Positions 17,335 through 26,181 of a stretch of 64,000 nt of DNA are shown piece after piece (position 1 is the stretch's first letter; every line of letters begins with the position of its first letter). The stretch covers positions 1-64,000 of the forward strand of contig JAOUOP010000026.1 in assembly GCA_029880325.1 (NCBI GenBank), read 5' to 3'. The translations under genes and the position numbers were made by a program. The stretch is from Myxococcales bacterium (GTDB lineage: Bacteria; Myxococcota_A; Polyangia; Polyangiales; JAFGIB01). The notes under the pieces are model-generated. The model saw only the letters and a program-made list of their open reading frames with translations. It searched no databases and had not been told where the DNA came from.

Positions 17335-18282
17335 ATGAAGTATCGAGCAACGAAAACAGCGATGCCCTGGATCCTGGCACTGGCGGCGCTCTACGCGGGG
17401 TGCGGACTTGTGGGCTTCGACGAAGTCGCCGAAGAACCGCTCAACGAAAAAAAATCCGACGACGAAAAATCGGATGAGGGCGACGGCGACAGCGGCTCGA
17501 GCCAGACAAGCGGCTTCGACGGGGGCGGCGATGCCACCGTGACCGATCGCGGCGACGCCGGAACTCGCGACGCGGCGATCGAAGCGGGCATCGTCGACGA
17601 CGACGCCGGCTCCAGCTGCAGTCACGAACCACTGTGCGAAAACGGCGTCTTCGCGCGCTGCGAGAACGGCGTGTTGGTGGAGACCGATTGCTTGAAAGAG
17701 GCCGGCGTATGCCAGATCGGCACCTGCGACCCCCAGGAGGGCTGCGGCACGATCCCCAAGACCGACGGCACCGCCTGCGATGACGGACGATTTTGCACCG
17801 CCTTCGATCACTGCATCGAAGGAACCTGCGTGCCCGAAGCCGAGACCGACTGCAGCCAGTTGAACAGCCCCTGCACCAGCGGCGTCTGCAACGAGGACCG
17901 CGAGAGCTGCGAGGCCGTGCCGATCAATACCGGCGGCAGCTGCGGCACGGGCCTGGTGTGCGAGTTCGGATGGTGCACCGTGGGCGACGCCTGCACCATC
18001 GATGGCTGTACGCTCGCCTGCGGCGTGGACTCGGGCAGCTGCAACCTCGGTTGCAACGCGGGCTTCAACTGCGACTTTACCTGCCAGGAGGGCGCCACGT
18101 GCGTGATCGACTGCGCCGGCTCGGGCGACCTCTGCATGGTCGAATGCCTGGCCGGCTCGACCTGCAAGGTGCACTGCGCAACCGCGGCCGAGTGCGCCAA
18201 CGTCTACTGCCCCGACACCGCCGACTGCCAGTTGACCTGCGACAGCGCCGAATGCGGCGTGGTTCAGGCGCCCGCGCTCTGA
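17335..18282 (+). CDS. Cys-rich secreted lipoprotein
   Basis: A 315-residue protein with a lipoprotein signal (LALAALYAGC, Cys23) followed by an acidic Asp/Ser/Gly linker to about residue 90. The remainder has a very high number of Cys in short, spaced clusters (for example ENGVFARCENG, CNLGCNAGFNC, CTLACGVDSGSC). These patterns are typical of disulphide-rich surface proteins of myxobacteria. It begins four bases after the kinase stop and is surely in the same operon. Binding or structural role at the cell surface is an inference; no enzyme motif is present. Confidence 0.75.
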   Translation: MKYRATKTAMPWILALAALYAGCGLVGFDEVAEEPLNEKKSDDEKSDEGDGDSGSSQTSGFDGGGDATVTDRGDAGTRDAAIEAGIVDDDAGSSCSHEPLCENGVFARCENGVLVETDCLKEAGVCQIGTCDPQEGCGTIPKTDGTACDDGRFCTAFDHCIEGTCVPEAETDCSQLNSPCTSGVCNEDRESCEAVPINTGGSCGTGLVCEFGWCTVGDACTIDGCTLACGVDSGSCNLGCNAGFNCDFTCQEGATCVIDCAGSGDLCMVECLAGSTCKVHCATAAECANVYCPDTADCQLTCDSAECGVVQAPAL

Positions 18283-18306
18283 GCACGGCACGGGATGGCA
18301 GCAGGC

Positions 18307-19290
18307 TCAGCCGTCGCGCTGCGCCCGGCTGGCGACGAATTCCACCAGCTGCAAGTTGAGCAGCGCCGCGGTCTCGACCGGTTCGGACGCGGCGACCACG
18401 GCACGCACCTCCCGATAGGCCGCACGCAATAGCTCACGCACGCGCTGCAGATCTGCGGCCGACAGCGAGACCAGGTTGTAGGCGAAGAGGTTGGTGGCGC
18501 CTTGCTCCAGGAAGTGGTCGAAGGCCACGCGCGACCAGCGGGCCATGTGCTCGCGTGCAGCCTCCGGGTCTGCGAGGGTGTCGACGGTGAGGTTTCCGGC
18601 CACCCGGTAGCGCACGCCCCGGCGTTCGATCACGTGCGCGGCCTCGAGGGCATCGAGCGCGCGCTCTACCTCGCAGGACTCGATGCCCAGACGCGCGGCG
18701 ATCCAGCAAGCCGCATCACCCTGGCGCTCGGCAAAGGCTGTGGTCTCCAGCAGGCGCAAGACCGCCTCGGTCCAAGGCTGCTCGAAGGCCAGCCGTCGGG
18801 CCGCTTCGGCGGTGCGGTAGCGGGCGCGCAGCGCGGGCACAGCCTCGATGGACGTGAGCTCGGCCACCAGATCGGGCAGACGACCTGTGACGGCGTCGAC
18901 CAGGCGAAAGAAGTCCGGCAGCCGCGGCTCGGCCTGGCCGCGCAGCCAGCGCCCCACGGCAAAGCGCGAACGATCGCAGCGCTCGGCGAGCTCGCCCACC
19001 GACAGTGAGCCGCGCACGCTGTCGAGCCAGGCGGCCAGCGTCTCGCCCGGCCCGGGCGCCGGCGCCGCGTGGAAGCGCGCGAAGGCGGCCTGCACATCGA
19101 TGCCGACGCGCCCGCAGGCCCGCAACGCCTCCGCCGCCGTCGGATAGCGGCGGCCGTTTTCCCAGTCGGTGATGGGGTTGGCGCGGTAGCCCAGGCGCCG
19201 CGCGAAGGCCACTTGAGAACGCGCTCCGCGCACGGCCCGCAGAAATTGGGAGGCCGCCACCTCCATGCTGCCAGAGTCCGCTGCTTTCAT
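18307..19290 (-). CDS. DUF4423/TIGR02147-type transcriptional regulator
   Basis: A 327-residue regulator. Residues 10-60 form an XRE-type helix-turn-helix (SQVAFARRLGYRANPITDWE). A second helical DNA-binding-like segment is near 95-130 (LSVGELAERCDRSRFAVGRW). The C-terminal half has the pattern of DUF4423, known mainly from Fibrobacteres and Myxococcota. I chose the ATG at 19290; starts at 19266 or 19344 are possible and none has a strong Shine-Dalgarno. It diverges from the lipoprotein gene at 19431, and the gap between them holds three CCATAT repeats, so it probably controls that unit and itself. Confidence 0.75.
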   Translation of the reverse strand: MKAADSGSMEVAASQFLRAVRGARSQVAFARRLGYRANPITDWENGRRYPTAAEALRACGRVGIDVQAAFARFHAAPAPGPGETLAAWLDSVRGSLSVGELAERCDRSRFAVGRWLRGQAEPRLPDFFRLVDAVTGRLPDLVAELTSIEAVPALRARYRTAEAARRLAFEQPWTEAVLRLLETTAFAERQGDAACWIAARLGIESCEVERALDALEAAHVIERRGVRYRVAGNLTVDTLADPEAAREHMARWSRVAFDHFLEQGATNLFAYNLVSLSAADLQRVRELLRAAYREVRAVVAASEPVETAALLNLQLVEFVASRAQRDG

Positions 19291-19320
19291 CTCAAATTCG
19301 CGCGTCGAAGCAATACTTTC

Positions 19321-19364
19321 CCATATTTGCACATCTATCGCCATATCTGCCAGGCCATATGTTC
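19321..19364. promoter_or_regulatory. Three CCATAT direct repeats between divergent genes
   Basis: CCATATTTGC (19321), CCATATCTGC (19341) and CCATATGTTC (19355) lie within 44 AT-rich bases upstream of both the DUF4423 regulator and the lipoprotein gene. The first two are 20 bases apart, about two helix turns. Position and repetition suggest operator half-sites for the adjacent regulator; this is inference. Confidence 0.4.
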
Positions 19365-19430
19365 ATTACCGGGCAATTCCCGAGTGGCGCGTTCTCGGTC
19401 TATGAGCACAATGCAGGACAGGAGTTCGGC

Positions 19431-20078
19431 ATGAGCACCCGCATACAAGTCCTGGTTACGGCGCTGCTGCTGAGCGGCTTTGGCTGCTCATTGGACGGCG
19501 GTCAGTCCGGCGGCGAGATCCAGGAGCCCACGGCCCACATCGACACCATGCTCGTGCCCTGTCCCTGCCCGATGGCCGATCGGGCGGTCGCCGTGATGGC
19601 CACGCTCTCGAGCGCCGACGAATGCGGCATCCATGCGGTGGTCGATGGGCTGGTCGCCGGCGGAGAGCGCGTGGCCGTCGAGCCCGGCGACGAGCTCTGG
19701 GGCCATCCGATCGCCTGCGCCGACACCACCACCGTCGCCCCCGGTGACCCGGTATTCCTGCTCTACGCGCCCCTGCCGCCGCAAGATTCAGACGCCGACG
19801 CCGGCTCGCCGCTGGAGGAGGGGCAGATCTTCCTGGTGCCCGCGGGCCAGCGCCTGCAGCTCGACGTCGGCGAGCCGCTGCCCCAAGACCTGTCGGAGGC
19901 CAGCGCGATTCTGCTCGACTTCGAGCGCTGCGTGGACTGGGCACAGACGCATCCAGCTCCCGGCCCCTCCGAAGAGGCGATGGAGGGAGTCGACGCGGAG
20001 CAGGCCGACGAGCCTGTGATGGAGGTGGCAGCGCCCCCGCCCGACTTCGATGAACCCGCGTCCGCCGGATGCCGTTAG
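19431..20078 (+). CDS. Secreted lipoprotein of unknown function
   Basis: A 215-residue lipoprotein. ATG 19431 follows GGAG by about seven bases. The signal VLVTALLLSGFGC ends at the lipidated Cys21. The mature part begins with a PCPCPMADRAVAVMATL stretch, is acidic, and ends in a Pro/Glu-rich tail. No known domain is recognised. It diverges from the DUF4423 regulator and precedes a MYXO-CTERM protein by about 100 bases, so both may be under that regulator. Confidence 0.65.
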   Translation: MSTRIQVLVTALLLSGFGCSLDGGQSGGEIQEPTAHIDTMLVPCPCPMADRAVAVMATLSSADECGIHAVVDGLVAGGERVAVEPGDELWGHPIACADTTTVAPGDPVFLLYAPLPPQDSDADAGSPLEEGQIFLVPAGQRLQLDVGEPLPQDLSEASAILLDFERCVDWAQTHPAPGPSEEAMEGVDAEQADEPVMEVAAPPPDFDEPASAGCR

Positions 20079-20176
20079 CGGCGACGCTCTAGCTAACAAC
20101 TTGCAGTTATCGACTCGCGCGCGTCCCTGGAGGCGCGGCAAGACACCTGCGCCCTGCGCAGTACAAGGAGAAGAGC

Positions 20177-20788
20177 ATGAGTAAAATGAACTTGATGATC
20201 GCAACCGCGCTGTGGCTCCTGGCCAGCGGCGCATGGGCCCAGGATGCGCCTTGCACGAGCGACGCCGACTGCGGCGAGGGCATGCGCTGCGAGATGGGGC
20301 TTACCCTCGAGCGCTGCCAGACGCCACCGTGCGAAACGACGGAGACCAGCGGCAGCTGCATCGACGCCCTGATCGGCACCGCATGCGACACCGACGCCGA
20401 CTGCGGCGGCGGCGATCTCGTCTGCTCACGCCAGCTGGCGGTCGCCGACTGCCCCCCCGACATGCCCGACTGTGAAGCCGCGCAGGAAACCCAGGGTTCT
20501 TGCCAGAGCAACGAAACGCTGGCGTTTTCGTCGGGCATCGCGGTGGCCGAGAGCGGTGCAGCACCGGCTGCCGACGAGGGCGCCGCAGGCGGTGCGGCCA
20601 CGCCCGAAGCTTCGAGCGCTGGCGGTCCCGAAGCCGAAGGCCCAGGCGACAACAGCGCGAGCCCCGATGCGAACTCCGGCGACAGCGGCTGCAGCGTCGG
20701 TGGTCAGACCGGCGGCACCCACGGCCTGTGGGCCCTGGCCTTGCCGCTCGCGGTGCTGGGCCTCAGGCGCCGCCGCGCCGCACGCTGA
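20177..20788 (+). CDS. Cys-rich secreted protein with MYXO-CTERM-like tail
   Basis: A 203-residue protein. AAGGAGA precedes the ATG by six bases. A signal peptide (LMIATALWLLASGAWA) is followed by two Cys-rich segments built on CTSDADCGEGMRC and CDTDADCGGGDLVC. A Gly/Ala/Pro linker follows, and then a C-terminal tail: GCSVGGQTGG, a short hydrophobic helix (LWALALPLAVLGL) and RRRRAAR. That arrangement matches the MYXO-CTERM sorting signal, implying processing and surface anchoring or release. Confidence 0.8.
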   Translation: MSKMNLMIATALWLLASGAWAQDAPCTSDADCGEGMRCEMGLTLERCQTPPCETTETSGSCIDALIGTACDTDADCGGGDLVCSRQLAVADCPPDMPDCEAAQETQGSCQSNETLAFSSGIAVAESGAAPAADEGAAGGAATPEASSAGGPEAEGPGDNSASPDANSGDSGCSVGGQTGGTHGLWALALPLAVLGLRRRRAAR

Positions 20789-20887
20789 AACTCAGCCCGC
20801 GCCACAGGCCCCCCAGCGGCGCTCCGCAGGGCAACCTCGCGTCGTGACGGGGCGGCGGCCCGGGAGCGCCGGCCAGGACCCTGCCGT

Positions 20888-20926
20888 GCAGAACGCCTCG
20901 ATGTCCTCGGCATCGAGGCGTTCTGC
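20888..20926. terminator. Perfect 16-bp hairpin between convergent genes
   Basis: GCAGAACGCCTCGATG (20888-20903) and its exact reverse complement (20911-20926) flank a seven-base loop. It lies between the convergent genes ending at 20788 and 21014. It lacks a U-tract on either strand, so it may act as a bidirectional mRNA-end stabiliser or a factor-dependent terminator. Confidence 0.55.
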
Positions 20927-21013
20927 GTCGGCCGGCATTCACGAACCGACCCAGCCGGCTCGCAAGCGCGAGCGCGCTGTGCTTTCGCGGTCCGCCGGGC
21001 CGGTGTTTTGTTC

Positions 21014-23659
21014 TCAATCCACCCGCGGACAGCCCTCGTCGACGACGCCATCACAGTTGTTGTCGATGCCATCGCAGATCTCGAAGGTGACCTCCGTGCA
21101 GCAGCCCTCGTCCACCATGCCATTGCAGTTGTCGTCGATGCCATTGCAGATCTCGGGACCCGCGCCGCAGCCTCCCGGAGGCGCGCCGCAGCCCTCGTCC
21201 ACCATGCCGTCGCAGTCGTTGTCGACGTCGTCACAGACCTCGGCGGTGGCCATGCAGCTCATGGGCGGCGGGCAGCCCTCGTCGATGACGCCATCGCAGC
21301 TGTTGTCGATGCCGTCGCAGATCTCGGCGCCGCAACCGCTGCAGCCCTCGTCGATCGTGCCGTCGCAGTCGTTGTCGACGCCGTCACAGACCTCGGCCGC
21401 GCAGGTCGCCGAGCAGACCTCGTCGACCAGGCCATCGCAGTCGTTGTCGATGCCGTCGCAGATCTCGGCCGATACCTCGCAGGACAGACAGGCGATGTTC
21501 AGGTCGAGTGAGACCGTCTGGCCCGCGGCGCCGGCGGCGTCCAACGTATCCTGCAGCAGCGTGCAGGCGGAGGTGCCGAGCGTGACCACGCCCGAAGTGG
21601 CGTTTAGGGTGTAGTCGCTCCTGGCGAAGTAGTGCGGATTGTCCCCGGGTGTTCCGGAGGCCAGGGCTCCTGCCGCCTCCGTCACCGTCAGCAGCACTTC
21701 GGTGCGGCTCGGATCGATGGAACTCAACGCGGCGGTATCGGTGACCTTCAGCGAACAGCTGAGGCTCAGCGCCGAGATCGCCCGCAGCGCGTCGATCAGG
21801 CTGGCCTGATCCTGCACCGCGTACCAGTTCTGACCGCCGCCCCCGCTCATGTCGGGCACCGCGGGATTGCCTGCGACGGCGATGTCCTGCAGGCAGTCCT
21901 GATTGACGTTGTTGTTGGTGAAGCCGACGACGAAGACGGGTACGCCGGCCTGCGCCAGGCGCTTGGCCGCGTAGCGAGTGCGATTGCATTCGCCGGTGAG
22001 GCTGGCATCCGAGCCGTCCGGGTCGTAGAGGTCGGTCTCCAACGTGCCATTCTGGTCGGCGTCGCAGAAGGCCCCGCTGTTGTTGGTGGCATTTGGATTG
22101 CCATCGGTGATGACGATCACGGCCTTGGGGTTGGGATCGGCGCCCGCGTTGTCGTTCAGGGCAAACAGCTCGCGGGCCAGGATCTGCTCGAGCGCCTTGG
22201 CCGTCGGCGTGCGCCCGGCGTCGGTCAGCCCCGCGTAGCTGGCCTTGAAGGCGTCCACGGCAGCCGTGAGTGCCGCCGCGGAGGAGGTGTCGCGGACCTG
22301 CAGGTCGAAGACCTCCTGAGGGAGTCGGCTCGGATCGCAGCGGTTGTCGCCATCGAGGGTATTGGCTGCGAAAACGCCAAGGCCCAGATGAAAGTCGCTG
22401 AGCAGGTCGGTCGAGAGCGCATCCAGCGCGTTTTTGGCGTCGGTGAGTAGCTCGTTCATGGAGCCGGAGACGTCGAGCGCGATGTAGAGGTCGGTCTTGG
22501 TCGGACTGGCCGCCACGTCCTGGGCCACGCACAGGTCGGTGCCGGCCGGCAGGCTGAGCTGGCAGGCATCGCCCACGCCGTTGCCGTCGACGTCGTCTTG
22601 GAGGTAGTTGGCCACCGCGACGCAGTTGTCGCAGGCGTCGCCCACACCGTCGCCATCGGTGTCGGTCTGGTCGTCGGCCACCAGCGGACAGACGTCGGTG
22701 CCGTCGCCCACGCCGTCGCCATCGGTGTCATTCATGGCGAAGACGCCGCCCTCGCAGGCGTCGCCGTCGCCGTCGCCGTTGCTGTCGGCTTGATCGTAGT
22801 TGGCTACCGAGGGGCAGTTGTCGCAGGCGTCGCCGCGGGCATCGCCGTCCTGGTCGGCCTGGTCGTTGGTGATGTCCGGGCAGTTGTCGAGGGCGTCGGG
22901 CACCATGTCCGCATCCGCATCCCCGCTCGAGAGGTCGCCACAGGCGTCACCCACTCCGTCGCCGTCGGCGTCGGCCTGATCGTAGTTGGCAACGAACTCG
23001 CAGTTATCACATGCGTCACCCACTCCGTCGCGATCAAGGTCGAATTGCTCCGGATTGGCGAGCCCGGGACAGTTATCGAAGGCGTCGTTGATGGAGTCGC
23101 CGTCACCATCGTCTGCCGAAGCGCTGCAGCTGTCGCCGGTCCCGTCCGCATCGACGTCGAGTTGGTCGAAGTTTGCGACCAACATGCAGTTATCGCAGGC
23201 GTCGCCCCGCCCGTCGCCGTCGGCATCGAGTTGGTCGGCATTGTCCACCGTGGGGCAGTTGTCGGTCGCGTCGCTCACACCGTCGCCGTCGCCATCACCA
23301 CCACCCACACTGCCCGCCCCCTGACTGCAGGCGTCACCCTCACCGTCGCCATCGGTGTCTTCCTGTCGGAAATTGGCCACCTGTGGGCAATTGTCACAGA
23401 CGTCACCCGCGCCGTCATGGTCCTGGTCGACCTGATCTTCGTTCGGGTCGCTCAGGCAGTTGTCCACGGTGTCGATCACACCGTCGCCGTCGGTGTCGCC
23501 GTCACCGTCGCTCGGACCGAGCGCTCCGCCATCGATCCCCACGGTGCCACCGTCGTCGCCGCCTGTGCCCGAAGCGTCATCGCCGCACGCGCCGAGCACA
23601 AAGACCACAAGCAGCGCGGACATCCATGGGGTTGAGAGGGCATTTCCCTGGCGATTCAT
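21014..23659 (-). CDS. Surface lipoprotein with TSP3 repeats, VWA domain and MopE-type repeats
   Basis: An 881-residue lipoprotein. ATG 23659 follows GGAAGGGA; the signal ends VFVLGAC. After an acidic linker come about a dozen thrombospondin type 3 calcium-binding repeats (DGDGVGDACDNCP pattern, to about residue 345). A von Willebrand A domain follows, with its metal site DVSGS near residue 398. The C-terminus has six or more MopE-type repeats of the form EICDGIDNDCDGLVDEGC, known from copper-binding MopE and many myxobacterial surface proteins. The design suggests a long, Ca2+-rigidified adhesin or cargo-binding protein. The repeated DNA makes this stretch prone to recombination. The protein ends CPRVD. 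Confidence 0.85.
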   Translation of the reverse strand: MNRQGNALSTPWMSALLVVFVLGACGDDASGTGGDDGGTVGIDGGALGPSDGDGDTDGDGVIDTVDNCLSDPNEDQVDQDHDGAGDVCDNCPQVANFRQEDTDGDGEGDACSQGAGSVGGGDGDGDGVSDATDNCPTVDNADQLDADGDGRGDACDNCMLVANFDQLDVDADGTGDSCSASADDGDGDSINDAFDNCPGLANPEQFDLDRDGVGDACDNCEFVANYDQADADGDGVGDACGDLSSGDADADMVPDALDNCPDITNDQADQDGDARGDACDNCPSVANYDQADSNGDGDGDACEGGVFAMNDTDGDGVGDGTDVCPLVADDQTDTDGDGVGDACDNCVAVANYLQDDVDGNGVGDACQLSLPAGTDLCVAQDVAASPTKTDLYIALDVSGSMNELLTDAKNALDALSTDLLSDFHLGLGVFAANTLDGDNRCDPSRLPQEVFDLQVRDTSSAAALTAAVDAFKASYAGLTDAGRTPTAKALEQILARELFALNDNAGADPNPKAVIVITDGNPNATNNSGAFCDADQNGTLETDLYDPDGSDASLTGECNRTRYAAKRLAQAGVPVFVVGFTNNNVNQDCLQDIAVAGNPAVPDMSGGGGQNWYAVQDQASLIDALRAISALSLSCSLKVTDTAALSSIDPSRTEVLLTVTEAAGALASGTPGDNPHYFARSDYTLNATSGVVTLGTSACTLLQDTLDAAGAAGQTVSLDLNIACLSCEVSAEICDGIDNDCDGLVDEVCSATCAAEVCDGVDNDCDGTIDEGCSGCGAEICDGIDNSCDGVIDEGCPPPMSCMATAEVCDDVDNDCDGMVDEGCGAPPGGCGAGPEICNGIDDNCNGMVDEGCCTEVTFEICDGIDNNCDGVVDEGCPRVD

Positions 23660-23830
23660 GCAGATCCCTTCCGGTATTCGGCCACGCGACTGCGGGCCGC
23701 GCAAATCTTCCTGCCACGCCGATGCGTGCCGGACATGGCGACGCGGACGTTCGCACCACGCCTGCCCTTTCTAGTATGGCTGCAGGACGGATAAATTTCC
23801 GACCGCCCGAGCCCCTTGGCATCGTTTTTA

Positions 23831-23859
23831 GGCGTTCGTCACGACATCGTCAGAACGCC
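23831..23859. repeat. Short inverted repeat in intergenic region
   Basis: GGCGTTC (23831-23837) and GAACGCC (23853-23859) form a stem with a 15-base spacer. They lie in the 273-base gap between the HisG-like gene end and the TSP3 lipoprotein start, both on the minus strand. It could mark the end of the first transcript or be an operator. No U-tract follows on the minus strand. Nothing else was identified in the gap. Confidence 0.3.
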
Positions 23860-23932
23860 GTACACCTGGAGTTATCAATGCGTTCGAAGCTTGCACAGGG
23901 CGCGATGGCGCCGCGGCCCCGGCTTCGGGCTT

Positions 23933-25129
23933 TCAGGGCTTGCCGAGGTCCCGGTAGAAGCCGAGCAGCCTGCCCTTGGCTTCTTCGACGAAGGCTAGCG
24001 CCTCATCGCGCTTGTAATCGTCACTGGGCTTCCAGTGTCGGGTCCTGAGGCGGTAGGGGCGCAGGCCATTTTCGGCATCGCCATCGGCGCACAGCATCAG
24101 CTCGGGCGGCGGCTTGTCCACCCAGGCGTCGCCGAGATTTTGCTCCAGGGCGTAGTACCAGCGGGCCAGCTGCTGAATGCGCCGCTCGTCGAAGTAGCCG
24201 ACCGGACCCAGCACCTTCACGAAGTCGCGCAGTCGGCGGCTCTCGAGATAGCGGTCATAGTCGACCACGTAGAGGCTCTCCGAAAGGAAGAGCGGCGCGC
24301 CGTGAAGCTCCAGGCCCTTCTTTTTGACCGTATTGCCCGACTGCACGATTTCGAGGCCCACGCTGCCACGCTCCGAGGCCATCACCGCGTCCTCGACGTC
24401 GTCGACGGAGGCGATGTTGAGCTGCGGATAGGCCGCGCTGACGACGCCGGTGTAGCGCCCCTTGACGAAGACGCGCTGCCCCGAGGCCGCCAGCTGCTGC
24501 AGATCGGTGGGATGCTTGCGGCTGCGGCCGGCCTTGGAGATCAAGAAGAAGCCAACGATGTCCTGCAGCTCGTTGCCCAGGGTGTCATTGACGTAGCCGA
24601 GCATGGCCGAGCCGGCGACGCGAATGCTGGTCGGGCGCTCGAGGTTGTAGTTGAACATGCCCCACTTCGTAACCGTCGTCGGCTGGCGCAGGTAGTACTG
24701 GGTCATCGACAGCAGCTCGTCGAGCCCGACCACCGCCACGTCCACCTCGTCGAGCTTGATCAGGGATGAGCCGTTGTGGGGCTCCTCACCTTCGACCCGC
24801 ACGCGGATGCCGCCGATCTCCCACTCGTGACTCAGAAAACCGATGCGATAGGGCCGGGTCGGGCGCTTGCGGTCGACGAAGATCGACAGGCACGGCGCCG
24901 CCTCGCGACCGGCCTGCTCCAGGAAAGCAAGGGCCGTGCGCATGTCGGTGCTGCTGTGCTTTTTGCCCCGCGCCAGCACCTCAGCGATGGCATCGATCTC
25001 GGCCGCGTTCACGCCGAAGGCCTTGAGCTTCTCCAGAAAGCTCAGCAGCGTGCGGCCGGCGCGCGGAACCGCGCAGGTCACCTCGAAGCCCTCATCGGGC
25101 GGCTCCATTTCCGCGTCTGTGGCTGCCAT
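23933..25129 (-). CDS. HisG-like protein (ATP phosphoribosyltransferase catalytic-fold homologue)
   Basis: A 398-residue cytoplasmic protein. The N-terminus (CAVPRAGRTLLSFLEKL) resembles the opening strand-helix of HisG. In the middle, DVAVVGLDELL and RYTGVVSAAYPQLNIASV follow the HisG domain order. The block GLEIVQSGNTVKKKGLEL near residue 275 matches the HisG phosphoribosyl-binding signature (compare STGNTLRANGL). It is longer than short HisG and carries an extra C-terminal region rich in Arg, Tyr and Trp. No other his genes are nearby. It may be a true HisG paralogue with another nucleotide substrate; the assignment rests on motifs only. Confidence 0.55.
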   Translation of the reverse strand: MAATDAEMEPPDEGFEVTCAVPRAGRTLLSFLEKLKAFGVNAAEIDAIAEVLARGKKHSSTDMRTALAFLEQAGREAAPCLSIFVDRKRPTRPYRIGFLSHEWEIGGIRVRVEGEEPHNGSSLIKLDEVDVAVVGLDELLSMTQYYLRQPTTVTKWGMFNYNLERPTSIRVAGSAMLGYVNDTLGNELQDIVGFFLISKAGRSRKHPTDLQQLAASGQRVFVKGRYTGVVSAAYPQLNIASVDDVEDAVMASERGSVGLEIVQSGNTVKKKGLELHGAPLFLSESLYVVDYDRYLESRRLRDFVKVLGPVGYFDERRIQQLARWYYALEQNLGDAWVDKPPPELMLCADGDAENGLRPYRLRTRHWKPSDDYKRDEALAFVEEAKGRLLGFYRDLGKP

Positions 25130-25188
25130 CACGGGCAGCGAACTTGCCCCATCACGGCCCGGGGCGCAAATCGCTTTGCAGCCCCCGC

Positions 25189-26181
25189 TCAGCCCGCCAG
25201 CCGCTCGTAGATCTGGGCCCGCTTTTCCTCATCGCGCTCGACCACGGTGACCGAGTGGGAGCTAAAGCCCGCCGCCTCGGCTGCAGCCAGGGCCTCGACG
25301 CAGGTGTCCACATCGCCGGCGGTGCCGAGCTCGTCGACCAGGACCTCGGGCATGGCCGCAGCACCACCGCGCGAGCCCCCCTCGTCCCAGGCCGCGCGCA
25401 CACGGTCTGCCGCCTCCTGGTAGCCCATGCGGCAGAAGTGCTCGTAGTAGAAGTCACCCATGCGCGCGATATAAAAGGCCGCGGTGCCACGCCGCGCCAT
25501 GGCGGCGCGCTCGGGACGGTCGGTGACGGTCACGCCGTTGGGGCAGCGCACCTCCACCTCCGCCCGCGTCCGACCGCTCGACTCGACCGCGTCATAGAAG
25601 GCGTCGAGCTGCTGCTTCCAGCGGCTGCGCGGGATGAAGATGGGGATCCAGCCATCGGCAATGGCGGCGGTCTGCTTCACCGATTTGGGCGTGATCGAGG
25701 CCACCCAGATCGGCACGTGCTCGCGAAAGGGGTCGAAGCGCAGCGTGAAGCCGCGCTGGAGCTGGAAGATGTGGCCGTCGTAATGGAGCTTTTCGCCGCG
25801 CATCAGTCCATTGATGATCTCGATGTACTCGCGGATGCGCGTGAAGGGCCGGTCGAAGGGCACGCCATGGAAGTGCTCGATCACGTTAGGCCCCGAGGTA
25901 CCCAGGCCGATGATCATGCGCCCCTCGCTTAGCTCGTCCAGGCTCGCAAAGTGCTGGGCCAGGGCCGCAGGGCTGCGCGAGTAGATATTGACGATGGAGG
26001 TGCCGAGGCGGATGCGCTTGGTGTGGTGGGCCAGGAGCGACAGGATGGTGAAGGCGTCGCGCCCCCAGGTCTCGGCGACGAAGAGCGAGTCGACCCCGGC
26101 CTCGTCGGCCACCTGCGCCTGGCGGATCACACTGTCGGTGTTCTTGCCGTTCCAGCCCACACCTATCGAGAGTTTCCGCAT
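25189..26181 (-). CDS. LLM-class F420-dependent oxidoreductase
   Basis: A 330-residue TIM-barrel enzyme of the luciferase-like monooxygenase superfamily. The N-terminus MRKLSIGVGWNGKN, the SLFVAETWGRDAF loop and RIRLGTSIVNIYSRSPA are typical of the F420-dependent branch, as is WVASITPKSVKQTAAIADG. Such enzymes reduce or oxidise small molecules using coenzyme F420 or FMN; the substrate is not visible. AAGGAA seven bases upstream sets the start at 26181 rather than an earlier in-frame ATG. It is followed 59 bases downstream by the HisG-like gene on the same strand. Confidence 0.85.
   Translation of the reverse strand: MRKLSIGVGWNGKNTDSVIRQAQVADEAGVDSLFVAETWGRDAFTILSLLAHHTKRIRLGTSIVNIYSRSPAALAQHFASLDELSEGRMIIGLGTSGPNVIEHFHGVPFDRPFTRIREYIEIINGLMRGEKLHYDGHIFQLQRGFTLRFDPFREHVPIWVASITPKSVKQTAAIADGWIPIFIPRSRWKQQLDAFYDAVESSGRTRAEVEVRCPNGVTVTDRPERAAMARRGTAAFYIARMGDFYYEHFCRMGYQEAADRVRAAWDEGGSRGGAAAMPEVLVDELGTAGDVDTCVEALAAAEAAGFSSHSVTVVERDEEKRAQIYERLAG

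Noticed and set aside
21014..23659. Repeated DNA in the TSP3/MopE gene as a CRISPR array
   Set aside because: The repeats are imperfect, in frame and coding for Asp/Cys repeats; there are no spacers of constant length.
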